Assembly: GCF_016124325.1 (NCBI RefSeq)
Contig: NZ_WGNY01000003.1
Location: forward strand, 78,428 to 142,427
DNA: 64,000 bases
Direction of reading: 5' to 3'
Source: Phenylobacterium sp.
Lineage (GTDB): Bacteria > Pseudomonadota > Alphaproteobacteria > Caulobacterales > Caulobacteraceae
Made by a program: the position numbers and the translations under genes. The notes below the pieces were generated by a model that ran no database searches, had not been told where the DNA came from, and saw nothing but the letters and a program-made list of their open reading frames with translations. Below, one piece after another: positions 20,954 through 29,498 of the stretch; the stretch's first letter is position 1, and each line of letters starts with the position of its first letter.

Positions 20954-21868
20954 ATGCCGAGCCTTGCGCACTTCCCCGCCGACGCCCCCGCGGACGAGAT
21001 CATGGCGGTTCTCGACCGCGACGGGGCGCTGATCCTGGATGACGCGCTGAGCCCCGCGCAGGTCGACGCGCTGGTCGACGAGCTGCGCCCCTGGGTGATG
21101 GCGACGCCGACGGGCCGCGACAGCTTCACGGGCGAGCGCACGACGCGGACCGGGGCGCTGGTGGCGCGCTCGCCGCGCACCCGGCCGCTGGTGATGGACA
21201 AGCGGATCCTGGCCCTGTGCGAGGCCCTGCTGACGCCGAACTGCCACCGCTTCCAGCTGCACCTGGCGCAACTGATCCGGATCATGCCGGGCCAGGCGGC
21301 CCAGGCGATCCACCGCGACCGCTGGGCGTGGGGGCGGCAGATGCCGGGCATCGAGCCGCAGCTCAACACCATCTGGGCGCTGACCGACTTCACCGCGGCC
21401 AACGGGGCGACGCAGGTGATCCCGGGCTCGCAGACCTGGGACGACGACCGCAAGGCCGAACCGGCCGAGATCGCCCGCGCCGAGATGAGGAAGGGCTCGG
21501 TGCTGGTCTACACCGGCACGGTGTTCCACTCCGGCGGCGCCAACGACAGCGACATGGACCGCTGGGGCCTCAACATCACCTACTCGCTGGGATGGCTGCG
21601 GCAGGAGGAGAACATGTACCTGTCGTGCCCGCCGCAGGCGGCGCGCGAGCTGGAGCCCGAGCTGGCGGCGCTGGTGGGCTATGCCATGAGCAACTACGCG
21701 CTGGGCTATTTCACGCCGCCGCTGGCGCCCGGCGAGGGGCCCGAGACCGTGCCGCCGGAATGGGCGCTGGGCGGCGCCGGGGCCGACGCCGAAGGCAGCC
21801 TGGGCGGCGCCGAGCTGCTGGCGACGGTGATCGAGCGGGCGCGCAAGACCACCAAGCCGGTGGCGTGA
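20954..21868 (+). CDS. Phytanoyl-CoA dioxygenase (PhyH) family protein
   Basis: 'QAIHRDRWAW...GATQVIPGSQTWDDDRK...VFHSGGANDSDMDRWGLNITYSLGW' Fe/2OG dioxygenase motifs. Confidence 0.85.
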   Translation: MPSLAHFPADAPADEIMAVLDRDGALILDDALSPAQVDALVDELRPWVMATPTGRDSFTGERTTRTGALVARSPRTRPLVMDKRILALCEALLTPNCHRFQLHLAQLIRIMPGQAAQAIHRDRWAWGRQMPGIEPQLNTIWALTDFTAANGATQVIPGSQTWDDDRKAEPAEIARAEMRKGSVLVYTGTVFHSGGANDSDMDRWGLNITYSLGWLRQEENMYLSCPPQAARELEPELAALVGYAMSNYALGYFTPPLAPGEGPETVPPEWALGGAGADAEGSLGGAELLATVIERARKTTKPVA

Positions 21869-21884
21869 GGCCGCGGGAGGCGCG

Positions 21885-22643
21885 CTATCGAAGGCGCTCG
21901 CCGAACGCCGGGCGACGACGCAGCGACGCGCCGGCGGCGGCGAAGCCCAGGATCATCAGCGACCACGCGGCGGGTTCGGGCACGGTCGAGACGGGGTCGC
22001 CCCCGTCGGACGGCGTGTCGGGCGTGTCGGTCAAGGTGTAGGCGCGGGTGAGCGTGACGCCGCCGACCGCGTCGCCGAAGTCGGTCTGGAACAGCCCGCT
22101 GTAGTGGCCGATGAAGAAGGACGCGTCGAAGCGTCCGAAGGTGTCGGCGGCCGTCAGGTCCAGCGGCGTGTCGAGCGTGGCCGGCAGCAGGTTGGAATTC
22201 ACGAAGGCGTCGAGCTGGAACACCGGCGCGCCGTCGATGTGGTTCGAGGCGATCTCGACCTTCTGCTCCAGGCTGTGCTCCAGCGTGGAGAGGCGCGAAA
22301 ACGCCTGGGCCGGCGCGGACGGGCTGAAATCGATGGTGATCCCGTCGATCGTCACCGAGGCGGCCACGAACGGCGAGAGCCCGGCCGAGGTGGTGAGGCT
22401 GTCGCCCAGGCCGGGGATCGTGAACCGATTGATCGCGTCGTCGAACGACATCCGGATCTCGATCGCGCGCCCGTCGAGGGACGACCCGCCGCCGAAGAGA
22501 CCGGCGGAATCGAGCCCGAAGGCGACATAGCCCTCGTAGACGTTCGTGAAGACGGTGGCGGACGAGGAGGCCGGAACCGCGACCAGCGCCATCGCCGCCG
22601 CGCAGGCCGCCAGCGGGCGCTTCAATTCCAACTTGAACTGCAC
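21885..22643 (-). CDS. PEPxxWA-CTERM sorting-domain secreted protein
   Basis: C-terminus 'VPEPAAWSLMILGFAAAGASLRRRPA'; signal peptide. Confidence 0.87.
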   Translation of the reverse strand: MQFKLELKRPLAACAAAMALVAVPASSSATVFTNVYEGYVAFGLDSAGLFGGGSSLDGRAIEIRMSFDDAINRFTIPGLGDSLTTSAGLSPFVAASVTIDGITIDFSPSAPAQAFSRLSTLEHSLEQKVEIASNHIDGAPVFQLDAFVNSNLLPATLDTPLDLTAADTFGRFDASFFIGHYSGLFQTDFGDAVGGVTLTRAYTLTDTPDTPSDGGDPVSTVPEPAAWSLMILGFAAAGASLRRRPAFGERLR

Positions 22644-22888
22644 TGCGGGCCTCCGTCCCCACTTGCGCGCCCGCGGATCCGGCTTCCGGCCCGAGGCGGC
22701 TGACCACTCGGAGGGACGCTAGGCGCACACCGCCGCGGGCGCTCATGCAGAAAACGCATCGCTTCGATGCGCCGCGTGGGCGGGCGTACGCAGGGCGGTC
22801 GAGCCGGTGGCCTAAGCGGAGCGGGCCGAAGCGTTCGCTTGCGGGCGGGGAGGGCGTGACGGCCTTCGACCCAATGCGGACTCGCCCC

Positions 22889-23019
22889 CGTCATCCCGGG
22901 CGGAGCGCGGCGGAGACCCGGGACCCAGCCGCTCAGACCGTGAAGCTGCTCCGCGTCGAGCGCGAGGCTGCTGGGTCCCGGATCTTCGGGCGCTACGCGC
23001 CCTACGTCCGGGATGACGG
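22889..23019. repeat. Large imperfect inverted repeat (CGTCATCCCGG...CCGGGATGACG)
   Basis: cgtcatcccggg...acccgggacccagc pairs with gctgggtcccgg...tccgggatgacg. Confidence 0.75.
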
Positions 23020-23110
23020 ATTTTGGGGGGCGTGCGGCTCGGCCTGCGCCGCCCCTCTCCCAACCCTCTCCCCTCTCGCTGCGCGGGGGGAGAGGAGGTG
23101 GGCGAAGGCC

Positions 23111-23548
23111 TCAGACCACCGTCAGGCGGACGTCGACGCCGCCGCGGGTGGCGTTGGAGTAGGGGCAGACCTCGTGGGCCTTGGCCACCAGGGCTTCGGC
23201 GTCGGCGCGGGCGAGGCCGGGGAGCGAGACCTCCAGCTCGATGTCGAGGCCGAAGCCGCCGGCCGCGCGGGGACCGATGCCGACGTGGGCGGTGACCGTG
23301 GTGTCCGCCGGGACCTTGGGGCCGCCCTGGCTGGCGACGAACTTCATGGCGCCGATGAAGCAGGCGGCGTAGCCGGCCGCGAAGAGCTGTTCGGGATTGT
23401 TCCCCGGGCCGCCGCCGCCGCCCAGCTCCTTGGGCGTGGCCAGGCTGACCGCCAGGGAGCCGTCGAGGGTTTCGCTGCGGCCGTCGCGGCCGCCGGTGGC
23501 GCGGGCGGCGGTCTTGTAGAGGACGTTCACGGGGGAGATGGCGTTCAT
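23111..23548 (-). CDS. ohr: Organic hydroperoxide resistance protein (OsmC/Ohr)
   Basis: '[22 protein letters not shown]', '[21 protein letters not shown]' catalytic cysteines. Confidence 0.92.
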   Translation of the reverse strand: MNAISPVNVLYKTAARATGGRDGRSETLDGSLAVSLATPKELGGGGGPGNNPEQLFAAGYAACFIGAMKFVASQGGPKVPADTTVTAHVGIGPRAAGGFGLDIELEVSLPGLARADAEALVAKAHEVCPYSNATRGGVDVRLTVV

Positions 23549-23579
23549 GGTCGAGGCTCCGTTCGGTTGAGTGTGAGCG

Positions 23580-23601
23580 ATTAAATCGTGCACGATTTAA
23601 T
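23580..23601. promoter_or_regulatory. Perfect 22-bp palindrome ATTAAATCGTGCACGATTTAAT, candidate OhrR operator 1
   Basis: Located between divergent ohr and ohrR. Confidence 0.8.
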
Positions 23602-23640
23602 TGGGCGGCGGGCGCGCGAGTGTCAATAGCTTGCGATCAT

Positions 23641-23652
23641 ATCGTGCACGAT
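23641..23652. promoter_or_regulatory. ATCGTGCACGAT core, candidate OhrR operator 2
   Basis: Same core as operator 1, 56 bp away centre-to-centre, just upstream of ohrR. Confidence 0.75.
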
Positions 23653-23665
23653 TTATATTGAGGCC

Positions 23666-24145
23666 ATGCCGAAACGCTCCGACACGCCCTCCACGCCCGG
23701 CGTCCCGCTGCGCCTGGACGACTTCCTGTGCTTTTCCGTCTACCGGGCGAACCACACCTTCAACCGGCTGTACCGGCCGCTGCTGGAGCGGCTGGGCCTG
23801 ACCTATCCGCAGTACCTGGCGATGGTGGCGCTGTGGGAGGTCGACGACGTGACGGTGGGCGAGCTGGGCGCGCGGCTGGGGCTGGAATCGAGCACGCTCA
23901 CGCCGCTGCTGAAACGGCTGGAGGCCCAGGGGCTGGTGGCGCGGGCGCGGGACCCGAACGACGAGCGGCAGGTGCGGCTGCGGCTGACCCAGGCGGGCCG
24001 CGCCCTGGAGGCGCCGGCCTGCGCCGTGCCGGCGGAAATGCTGGCGGGCGCGGACCTGAGCCTGGAGGACCTGTCGCGCATCAAGGGCGAGATCGACCGG
24101 CTGAAGACGGCGCTCGAGCGCGCGGAGACCGCGGCGGCGGGCTGA
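23666..24145 (+). CDS. ohrR: MarR-family organic-peroxide sensor OhrR
   Basis: 'LDDFLCFSVYRANHTFNRLYRPLLERLGLTYPQYLAMVALWE' with N-terminal sensing Cys; divergent to ohr. Confidence 0.88.
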   Translation: MPKRSDTPSTPGVPLRLDDFLCFSVYRANHTFNRLYRPLLERLGLTYPQYLAMVALWEVDDVTVGELGARLGLESSTLTPLLKRLEAQGLVARARDPNDERQVRLRLTQAGRALEAPACAVPAEMLAGADLSLEDLSRIKGEIDRLKTALERAETAAAG

Positions 24146-24233
24146 CGCGTCCCGGTCGTACCCGTGCGTCGGCCGCGCGGCGTGCTATGCTCCCCGAAAA
24201 ATAAGACAGGGTTGGAAACAGGAGGCCGCAGAC

Positions 24234-25334
24234 ATGCGCCGCGCTCTCATCCTCTTACTCGGCGCCGCGATCGCCGCCGCCACGCTGGGCCCCGCCGCCC
24301 AGGCCGCGCCGGCCGGGGCGGACTCGTCCGTTCCGCCGCCGGGCTGGAAGCGGCCGCACAACGCCTGGGGCCAGCCCGACCTGTCGGGCAACTGGACCAA
24401 CGCCACCATGACGCCGCTGACCCGCAACAAGCGGCTGAGCGACAAGACCACGCTCTCGAAGGACGAGGCCCAGGAGCTGGAGACGGCCTGGACCACGGCC
24501 CTGGCCAACGCCAACAAGCCGACCGACCCCAATTCGGACGGCGAGGATTTCCAGAAGGACCCGGCCTACAAGAAGCTCCTGGAGTTCCGGCCCGACTTCG
24601 GCGCGGCCGGCGGCGACGTGGGCGGCTACAACGTCTTCTGGATCGATCCGGGCACCCATATCCTGGAGATCAACGGCGAGTACCGGACCTCGATCCTGAC
24701 CACGCCGAACGGCCAGTTCCCGCCGCGCAAGAAGACCGCGCCGCCGATGGACTACAGCCGGTACCGCCCGGACTACACGAGCTACGAGACCCTTTCGCTG
24801 GGCGAGCGCTGCATCATGGGCTTCGGCCGCAACGCCGGCCCGCCGATGATCACCAACGGCTACTACAACAACGGCTACAAGATCATCCAGACGCCGGACC
24901 AGGTGGTGATCGAGGTGGAGCTGATCCACGACGCGCGGATCATCCGGCTGAACAGCAAGCACCGGACCGACGGCGTGCGGCCGTGGATGGGCGATTCCAT
25001 CGGCTGGTACGACGGCGACACCCTGGTGGTGGAGACCACGAACCTGCCCGAGGCGCAGGATTTCATGGGGTCGTGGAAGAACCTGAAGGTCACCGAGTGG
25101 TTCACCCGCCTGTCGCCCACGCGGATCCTCTACCGGTTCCAGGTGGAGGACCCGGACACCTGGGACCAGCCGTGGGGCGGGGAATACACCTTCGCGCCCT
25201 ACGGGCAGATCTACGAATACGCCTGCCACGAGGGCAACTACGCCCTGCCCGGCATCCTGGCCGGGGCGCGGGAAGAGGAGAAGAAGGCCGCCGCGGAAGC
25301 CGCGGGCGGGGCGGCGAAGCCGGGCGGCCAGTGA
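24234..25334 (+). CDS. Conserved secreted protein of unknown function
   Basis: Signal peptide; 'RPHNAWGQPDLSGNWTN...YEYACHEGNYALPGILAGAREEE'. Confidence 0.8.
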   Translation: MRRALILLLGAAIAAATLGPAAQAAPAGADSSVPPPGWKRPHNAWGQPDLSGNWTNATMTPLTRNKRLSDKTTLSKDEAQELETAWTTALANANKPTDPNSDGEDFQKDPAYKKLLEFRPDFGAAGGDVGGYNVFWIDPGTHILEINGEYRTSILTTPNGQFPPRKKTAPPMDYSRYRPDYTSYETLSLGERCIMGFGRNAGPPMITNGYYNNGYKIIQTPDQVVIEVELIHDARIIRLNSKHRTDGVRPWMGDSIGWYDGDTLVVETTNLPEAQDFMGSWKNLKVTEWFTRLSPTRILYRFQVEDPDTWDQPWGGEYTFAPYGQIYEYACHEGNYALPGILAGAREEEKKAAAEAAGGAAKPGGQ

Positions 25335-25338
25335 GGCC

Positions 25339-25737
25339 TCAGCCCGGCCGCACCAGCGCCGTGCCGGCGTCGGTCTCCGGGAAGGCCGCGCCGGGCCGGA
25401 AGAGCACGATGGGGCGCACTTCGTAGACGGCGCCGGGGTTGGCGACCTGGAGCTCCGCGGCGCGGGCGACGGCCGCCTCGAAGGTCTCGCAGTCGATGAC
25501 GTAGAAGCCGAGAAGCGCCTCCTTGGTCTCGGCGAAGGGGCCGTCGACGACGAGCCCCCCGGCGCGCACCGTGGCGGCCAGGCTGGTGGCGCCGAGCCGG
25601 GCGGCAGGGCCCAGGACGCGCGCTTCTGTCCAGGCGCCGTGGACCCGCTGAAGGCCCTCCATCAGGCCCGCGTCATCGTCCTCGGAGAGGTCCTGGATGA
25701 TCTGTTCTTCGTGGTAGGCGAGCAGGGCGTAGAGCAT
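25339..25737 (-). CDS. YCII/DGPF-domain protein
   Basis: 'VVDGPFAETKEALLGFYVIDCETFEAAVARAAEL'. Confidence 0.85.
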   Translation of the reverse strand: MLYALLAYHEEQIIQDLSEDDDAGLMEGLQRVHGAWTEARVLGPAARLGATSLAATVRAGGLVVDGPFAETKEALLGFYVIDCETFEAAVARAAELQVANPGAVYEVRPIVLFRPGAAFPETDAGTALVRPG

Positions 25738-25826
25738 CGGGAGTCCTTCGCACGCACAGACTGTGCGCGCCTAGGACGTACGACACCGGCCCATGCCGAC
25801 AAGTCGCGTGGATCGCTCGAGGCCGG

Positions 25827-26126
25827 CTAGTTGCTGGGCGGGGCGCGGGCGTCGCGCTGGATCTGATCGGTGTACTGCCGCGCCTCGGCCTGGCGGCGGT
25901 AGAACTCGTCGCGATCCATGCATCGCTTGGTGGGGATGCGGGAGCCCGAGACCGGGTCGTTGAAGCAGACCTTCTTGGTCTTCGGCTGGTCCTTGCCCTC
26001 GACGATGCCGAACGTCAGCCCTTCCTCCGCCTCGGCGGCGGCGGCGGGTTGCGGGGCAGTTCCGGGCGTCTGGGCCGCGGGCGGGTCGGTTCCTGCCATG
26101 GCGATGGCGATCAGCAGTGAGATCAT
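25827..26126 (-). CDS. Small secreted protein of unknown function
   Basis: 99-aa ORF with hydrophobic N-terminus; 'KVCFNDPVSGSRIPTKRCMDRDEFYRRQAEAR'. Confidence 0.65.
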   Translation of the reverse strand: MISLLIAIAMAGTDPPAAQTPGTAPQPAAAAEAEEGLTFGIVEGKDQPKTKKVCFNDPVSGSRIPTKRCMDRDEFYRRQAEARQYTDQIQRDARAPPSN

Positions 26127-26399
26127 CGCCGACGCTCTCCTTCCGCTATCGGAATGGTCCCGACGTGCGGGACACTTCGGGCATAATGACCGCCGATCGC
26201 CGAACCGCCAACCCCACAAGGCACACGCGACAGGCGAATCTTGCGGGCCTGCTTAGGTTGCGAGCGGGGCCATGTGCGAAAATGCATAAGATCGATGCCA
26301 AATCGCTGATCGGCGCGCCGGGCGGGCGCTGTTATCTCCTGGCGTCGAGAGAGGCGGGCCCGATTCCCGGGCCGCCGCGAAGCCGAGGAGCCGAAACCG

Positions 26400-26513
26400 A
26401 TGTCCGCCGCCGCGCTGAGGCGCATGATCGACCGGATCGCCCCCCTGTGCCTGACGACGCTGATGTTCGGGCTGGTGGCGACGTTCGCCGCGGTGGGACT
26501 GGTCGGCGTCTGA
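26400..26513 (+). CDS. 37-aa single-transmembrane small protein
   Basis: MSAAALRRMIDRIAPLCLTTLMFGLVATFAAVGLVGV; GAGGAG RBS upstream and rho-independent terminator 31 bp downstream; not in the ORF track. Confidence 0.6.
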   Translation: MSAAALRRMIDRIAPLCLTTLMFGLVATFAAVGLVGV

Positions 26514-26544
26514 GCGCCAGCGACCCCATCTCGCCGATAGGACG

Positions 26545-26567
26545 AAGGGCCCTCGCGGCCCTTTTTT
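26545..26567 (+). terminator. Rho-independent terminator
   Basis: AAGGGCC-CTCGC-GGCCCTT followed by TTTT. Confidence 0.88.
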
Positions 26568-27104
26568 GTTGGCTGCTCTCGTTCGCTGGCGGCGACCGTT
26601 CCCGCCCTGGGCGAAAAATTCGGCACGATCCCTGCATCCGGACGTTCCAACGGCCCGTAACTGCTCAGCTTGGAACAGTCGGGCGAAACGTCGGACACAG
26701 GTTCAAGCCATGCGGGACGCGACGAACGTGCAGAACGGGGCTGGCACGGTTGAGGCGAATTTCCGGCCATCGGGCGCAGCCGGGCCGGAGCGCTTGCGTG
26801 CGGCTGCGCGGCAAGGTTGCGCCCTCGCAATCCCGAGTTTGCGCAAGATTACGCCCCGAGAGGCGGCGATTCTCCTAACAGGTGTTCAGCGTTGCGGTTT
26901 TGCGACGCCGCCGGCCATTGTGCAGCCTGAAGCCGGCGCCGCGTCCCCCCGAGCGGCGCGCACCCACGGCGCCAGGAGCAGGATCATGCTGGCGAGGAGA
27001 GATCATCTCGCCAAGACGGGCGGGGTCGAGACGGGCCGTAGCGGCGCCGCCCTGACGGGGCAAAGCGTCGCGGTCGCCAAGGTCTTAACGACTCCTCGAC
27101 GGAA

Positions 27105-28544
27105 ATGTGGCACCTTGACCGGAAGCGGTGGCTCCGGGGGGGCGCTGCGTGGTTCGACGCGTCGAGTTCATCGTTTGAAGGTTTCCACGTCCACTTCGGC
27201 CCGGCCGACCCGCGAGCGGGCGGTGCGCGCATGACCGCCGGCGCTTTCGACAGCCGCCAGCGCGGGGGCCTGCTCGCGTGGCTCTGGCCGGCTCCGCTGG
27301 CGCGGGAAGAGCGCCGCGGCGTGGCCTGGCTGGCCAGCCTGCTGGGCTGGCTGTGGCCTGACCGTCTCCAGATCGAGAGCTTCGGCGCCCGCCATGGCGT
27401 GTCGCGCCTGTTCGGCCGGCTGTGGCCGCAAGCCGCCGACCAGCGCATGGCGCGCTGGTGGCGGATGAGCTGGCTCTGGGCCTGGCTGTGGCCGGGCCGG
27501 GTGATGGGTCCGAACGGCGAGATCTGCCCGCTGATGCCCTGGCACCGGGCCCTGCGGCCCGAGTTCTGCCCGGGCGAGCCCTGGCACCGCCGGGCGCTGC
27601 GCCATAGCGGCGCGGCGGTGATGATGATGTCGGCGACCGCGATCGCCGCGCCCACCTTCATGGAAGGCGTCAGCCCCCTCGACGGCGGCCGGATCAGCCT
27701 GTTCCGCAGCGGCGGCGCCACGGGCGACCAGGGCGGCGGCGCGACCGGCGGCTCGACCTCGGACGGCGGCGGCCAGACCGGCGGCGGCGATCAGGGCGAT
27801 GGCGGCGGCGCGGGCGGCGACGGCGGTGGCGCTGGCGGCGCGGGCGGCGGCTCGGCCGGGTCCACTGGCACGCAGGTGGCCGACAACTCCAATTTCACCG
27901 ACATCGGCGGCGACAGCGGCTTCCAAGGCGTGAGCGGCGTCGGCGGCGGCGCGGGCGGCGGTTCTGGCGATGGCTCGGGCTCTGGCGATGGTTCCGGCGA
28001 CGGCTCCGGTGGCGACGGCGGCGGCGATGGCGGCTCCAACCCGCCGGGCACGACCTTCCTCGACCCGCCCGCGCCTGATCCCGGCACGGACCTCGGCGGC
28101 GACGACGGTGGCAACTTCTTCCTTGGCGGCCTCGGCGGCGGCGGCGGCGGTGGTTCGGGCGGCGGTGGAACCGGCGGCTCGGGCGGCGGCGGCACGGGTG
28201 GCGGCGACCCCACCGGCGGCGATCCGCTGAATCCCACGCCCCCGACCGACGAGCCGACGCTTCCGGGCGACAAGCCCACCTTCCCGACCCTGCCCGGCGG
28301 CAACGGCGGCGGCGCGACGGGCGGCGGCGGCACGGGTGGCGGCGGTACGGGCGGCGGTACGACGCCCCCGTCCAACGAGGTCACGCCTGGCGGCGGCGGC
28401 GGCGGCGGTGGTGGCGGCTCGAACTCGACCACGCCCACCGGCAGCGTGCCTGAGCCGGGGACCTGGGCGCTGATGATCGTGGGCTTCGGCTTCGCCGGCT
28501 ACGTTCTGCGCCGGCGCCGTATCAGCGCCCGCATCAGCCTCTAA
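27105..28544 (+). CDS. PEPxxWA-CTERM protein with LWP-repeat N-terminus and long Gly-rich region (alternative start 27231)
   Basis: C-terminus 'SVPEPGTWALMIVGFGFAGYVLRRRR'; Gly/Asp/Ser-rich centre; four LWP motifs near the N-terminus. Confidence 0.85.
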   Translation: MWHLDRKRWLRGGAAWFDASSSSFEGFHVHFGPADPRAGGARMTAGAFDSRQRGGLLAWLWPAPLAREERRGVAWLASLLGWLWPDRLQIESFGARHGVSRLFGRLWPQAADQRMARWWRMSWLWAWLWPGRVMGPNGEICPLMPWHRALRPEFCPGEPWHRRALRHSGAAVMMMSATAIAAPTFMEGVSPLDGGRISLFRSGGATGDQGGGATGGSTSDGGGQTGGGDQGDGGGAGGDGGGAGGAGGGSAGSTGTQVADNSNFTDIGGDSGFQGVSGVGGGAGGGSGDGSGSGDGSGDGSGGDGGGDGGSNPPGTTFLDPPAPDPGTDLGGDDGGNFFLGGLGGGGGGGSGGGGTGGSGGGGTGGGDPTGGDPLNPTPPTDEPTLPGDKPTFPTLPGGNGGGATGGGGTGGGGTGGGTTPPSNEVTPGGGGGGGGGGSNSTTPTGSVPEPGTWALMIVGFGFAGYVLRRRRISARISL

Positions 28545-28559
28545 GCCCCAAGACGCGCT

Positions 28560-29384
28560 CTAGTAGGGATCGCGCCAGCGCGCCGGCGGCCACGTCCGTG
28601 GCTGCGGCGCCCAGCGGTCCTGCTCCTCGTCGTCGAACTGGCGTTCGTAGGCTTGGCGGCGGGATTCCTCATAGGCCTGGCGGCGGGCCGCCTCGTAGGC
28701 CTGGGCGTCCGCCTCGGCGACGGCCCGGCGGTCGCGCTCGGCCGCGGCCTCGGCCTGGCGGCGCTGGGCCTCCGCCTGCTGGCGCTGGGCGTCGGCCTGT
28801 TGGCGCTGAGCCTCCGCGGCGGCGGCCTGGGCCTGTACGGCGGCGAGCTGGGCCTCGTTGAGCGCACGGGCGCGCGCCTCGGTCTCGGCGCGATCGCGCC
28901 GGGCCGCCTCGGCGGCCTGCCGCTCGCGATGCCGCGAGGCGGCCTGCGCCCCGCAGACCCGCAGGTCGGCCAGGCCCTGATCCGAGCCGGCCAGCGACAC
29001 CGACCGCGGCTCGTCGGCCAGCCAGGCGATGTCCAGCGTTCCGCCCCGGCGCAGGGCCGCCTCGGTCTCCTCGGACAGCACGAGTTCGCCCGAGCCGTCG
29101 TCGCCGCGCAGCATGAGGTTGGAGAAGCGCGCCTTGTCGATGCGGACCGGCAGGAAGGCGCGGGCCGGCAGACCGTCCTTGGAGAACCTGAGACTGACCA
29201 GCTCGCCGTCGGACAGCACCGTCAGGGGCGTGACGCCTCCGGACCGGCCGCGAAGCTCGAGCTCGGCGCGGCAGCCCGCCTCGGCGGGGGTGACGATCCA
29301 GGCGGGGGCGGGCGGGCGCGCCACGGCGGCGGACCCTGGAAGGAGCGCGACAGCAACCGCGCCCCCGATGATCGCTCTGATCAC
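28560..29384 (-). CDS. Secreted protein with C-terminal Ala/Gln/Arg-rich coiled-coil
   Basis: Signal peptide; 'AEAQRQQADAQRQQAEAQRRQAEAAAERDRR' and 'RRQAYEESRRQAYERQ' repeats. Confidence 0.75.
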   Translation of the reverse strand: MIRAIIGGAVAVALLPGSAAVARPPAPAWIVTPAEAGCRAELELRGRSGGVTPLTVLSDGELVSLRFSKDGLPARAFLPVRIDKARFSNLMLRGDDGSGELVLSEETEAALRRGGTLDIAWLADEPRSVSLAGSDQGLADLRVCGAQAASRHRERQAAEAARRDRAETEARARALNEAQLAAVQAQAAAAEAQRQQADAQRQQAEAQRRQAEAAAERDRRAVAEADAQAYEAARRQAYEESRRQAYERQFDDEEQDRWAPQPRTWPPARWRDPY

Positions 29385-29498
29385 GGCGGCTCCTGACTGA
29401 CACGCGGGCGCGAGAATACGACCGTTGCTCGCAAGCCGCTAGGGCCGCCGCGGCGCCTCGGATACGGTCCGCGGCTTCGGACTTTCGAGGAGACGCAC

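Noticed and set aside
27791-28438. Poly-proline minus-strand ORF (215 aa)
   Set aside because: Exact antisense of the Gly-rich region of the PEP-CTERM gene; low complexity.
27700-28440. Glycine-codon-rich GGCGGC tract considered as CRISPR or satellite repeat
   Set aside because: It is in-frame coding low complexity without uniform spacer/repeat structure.
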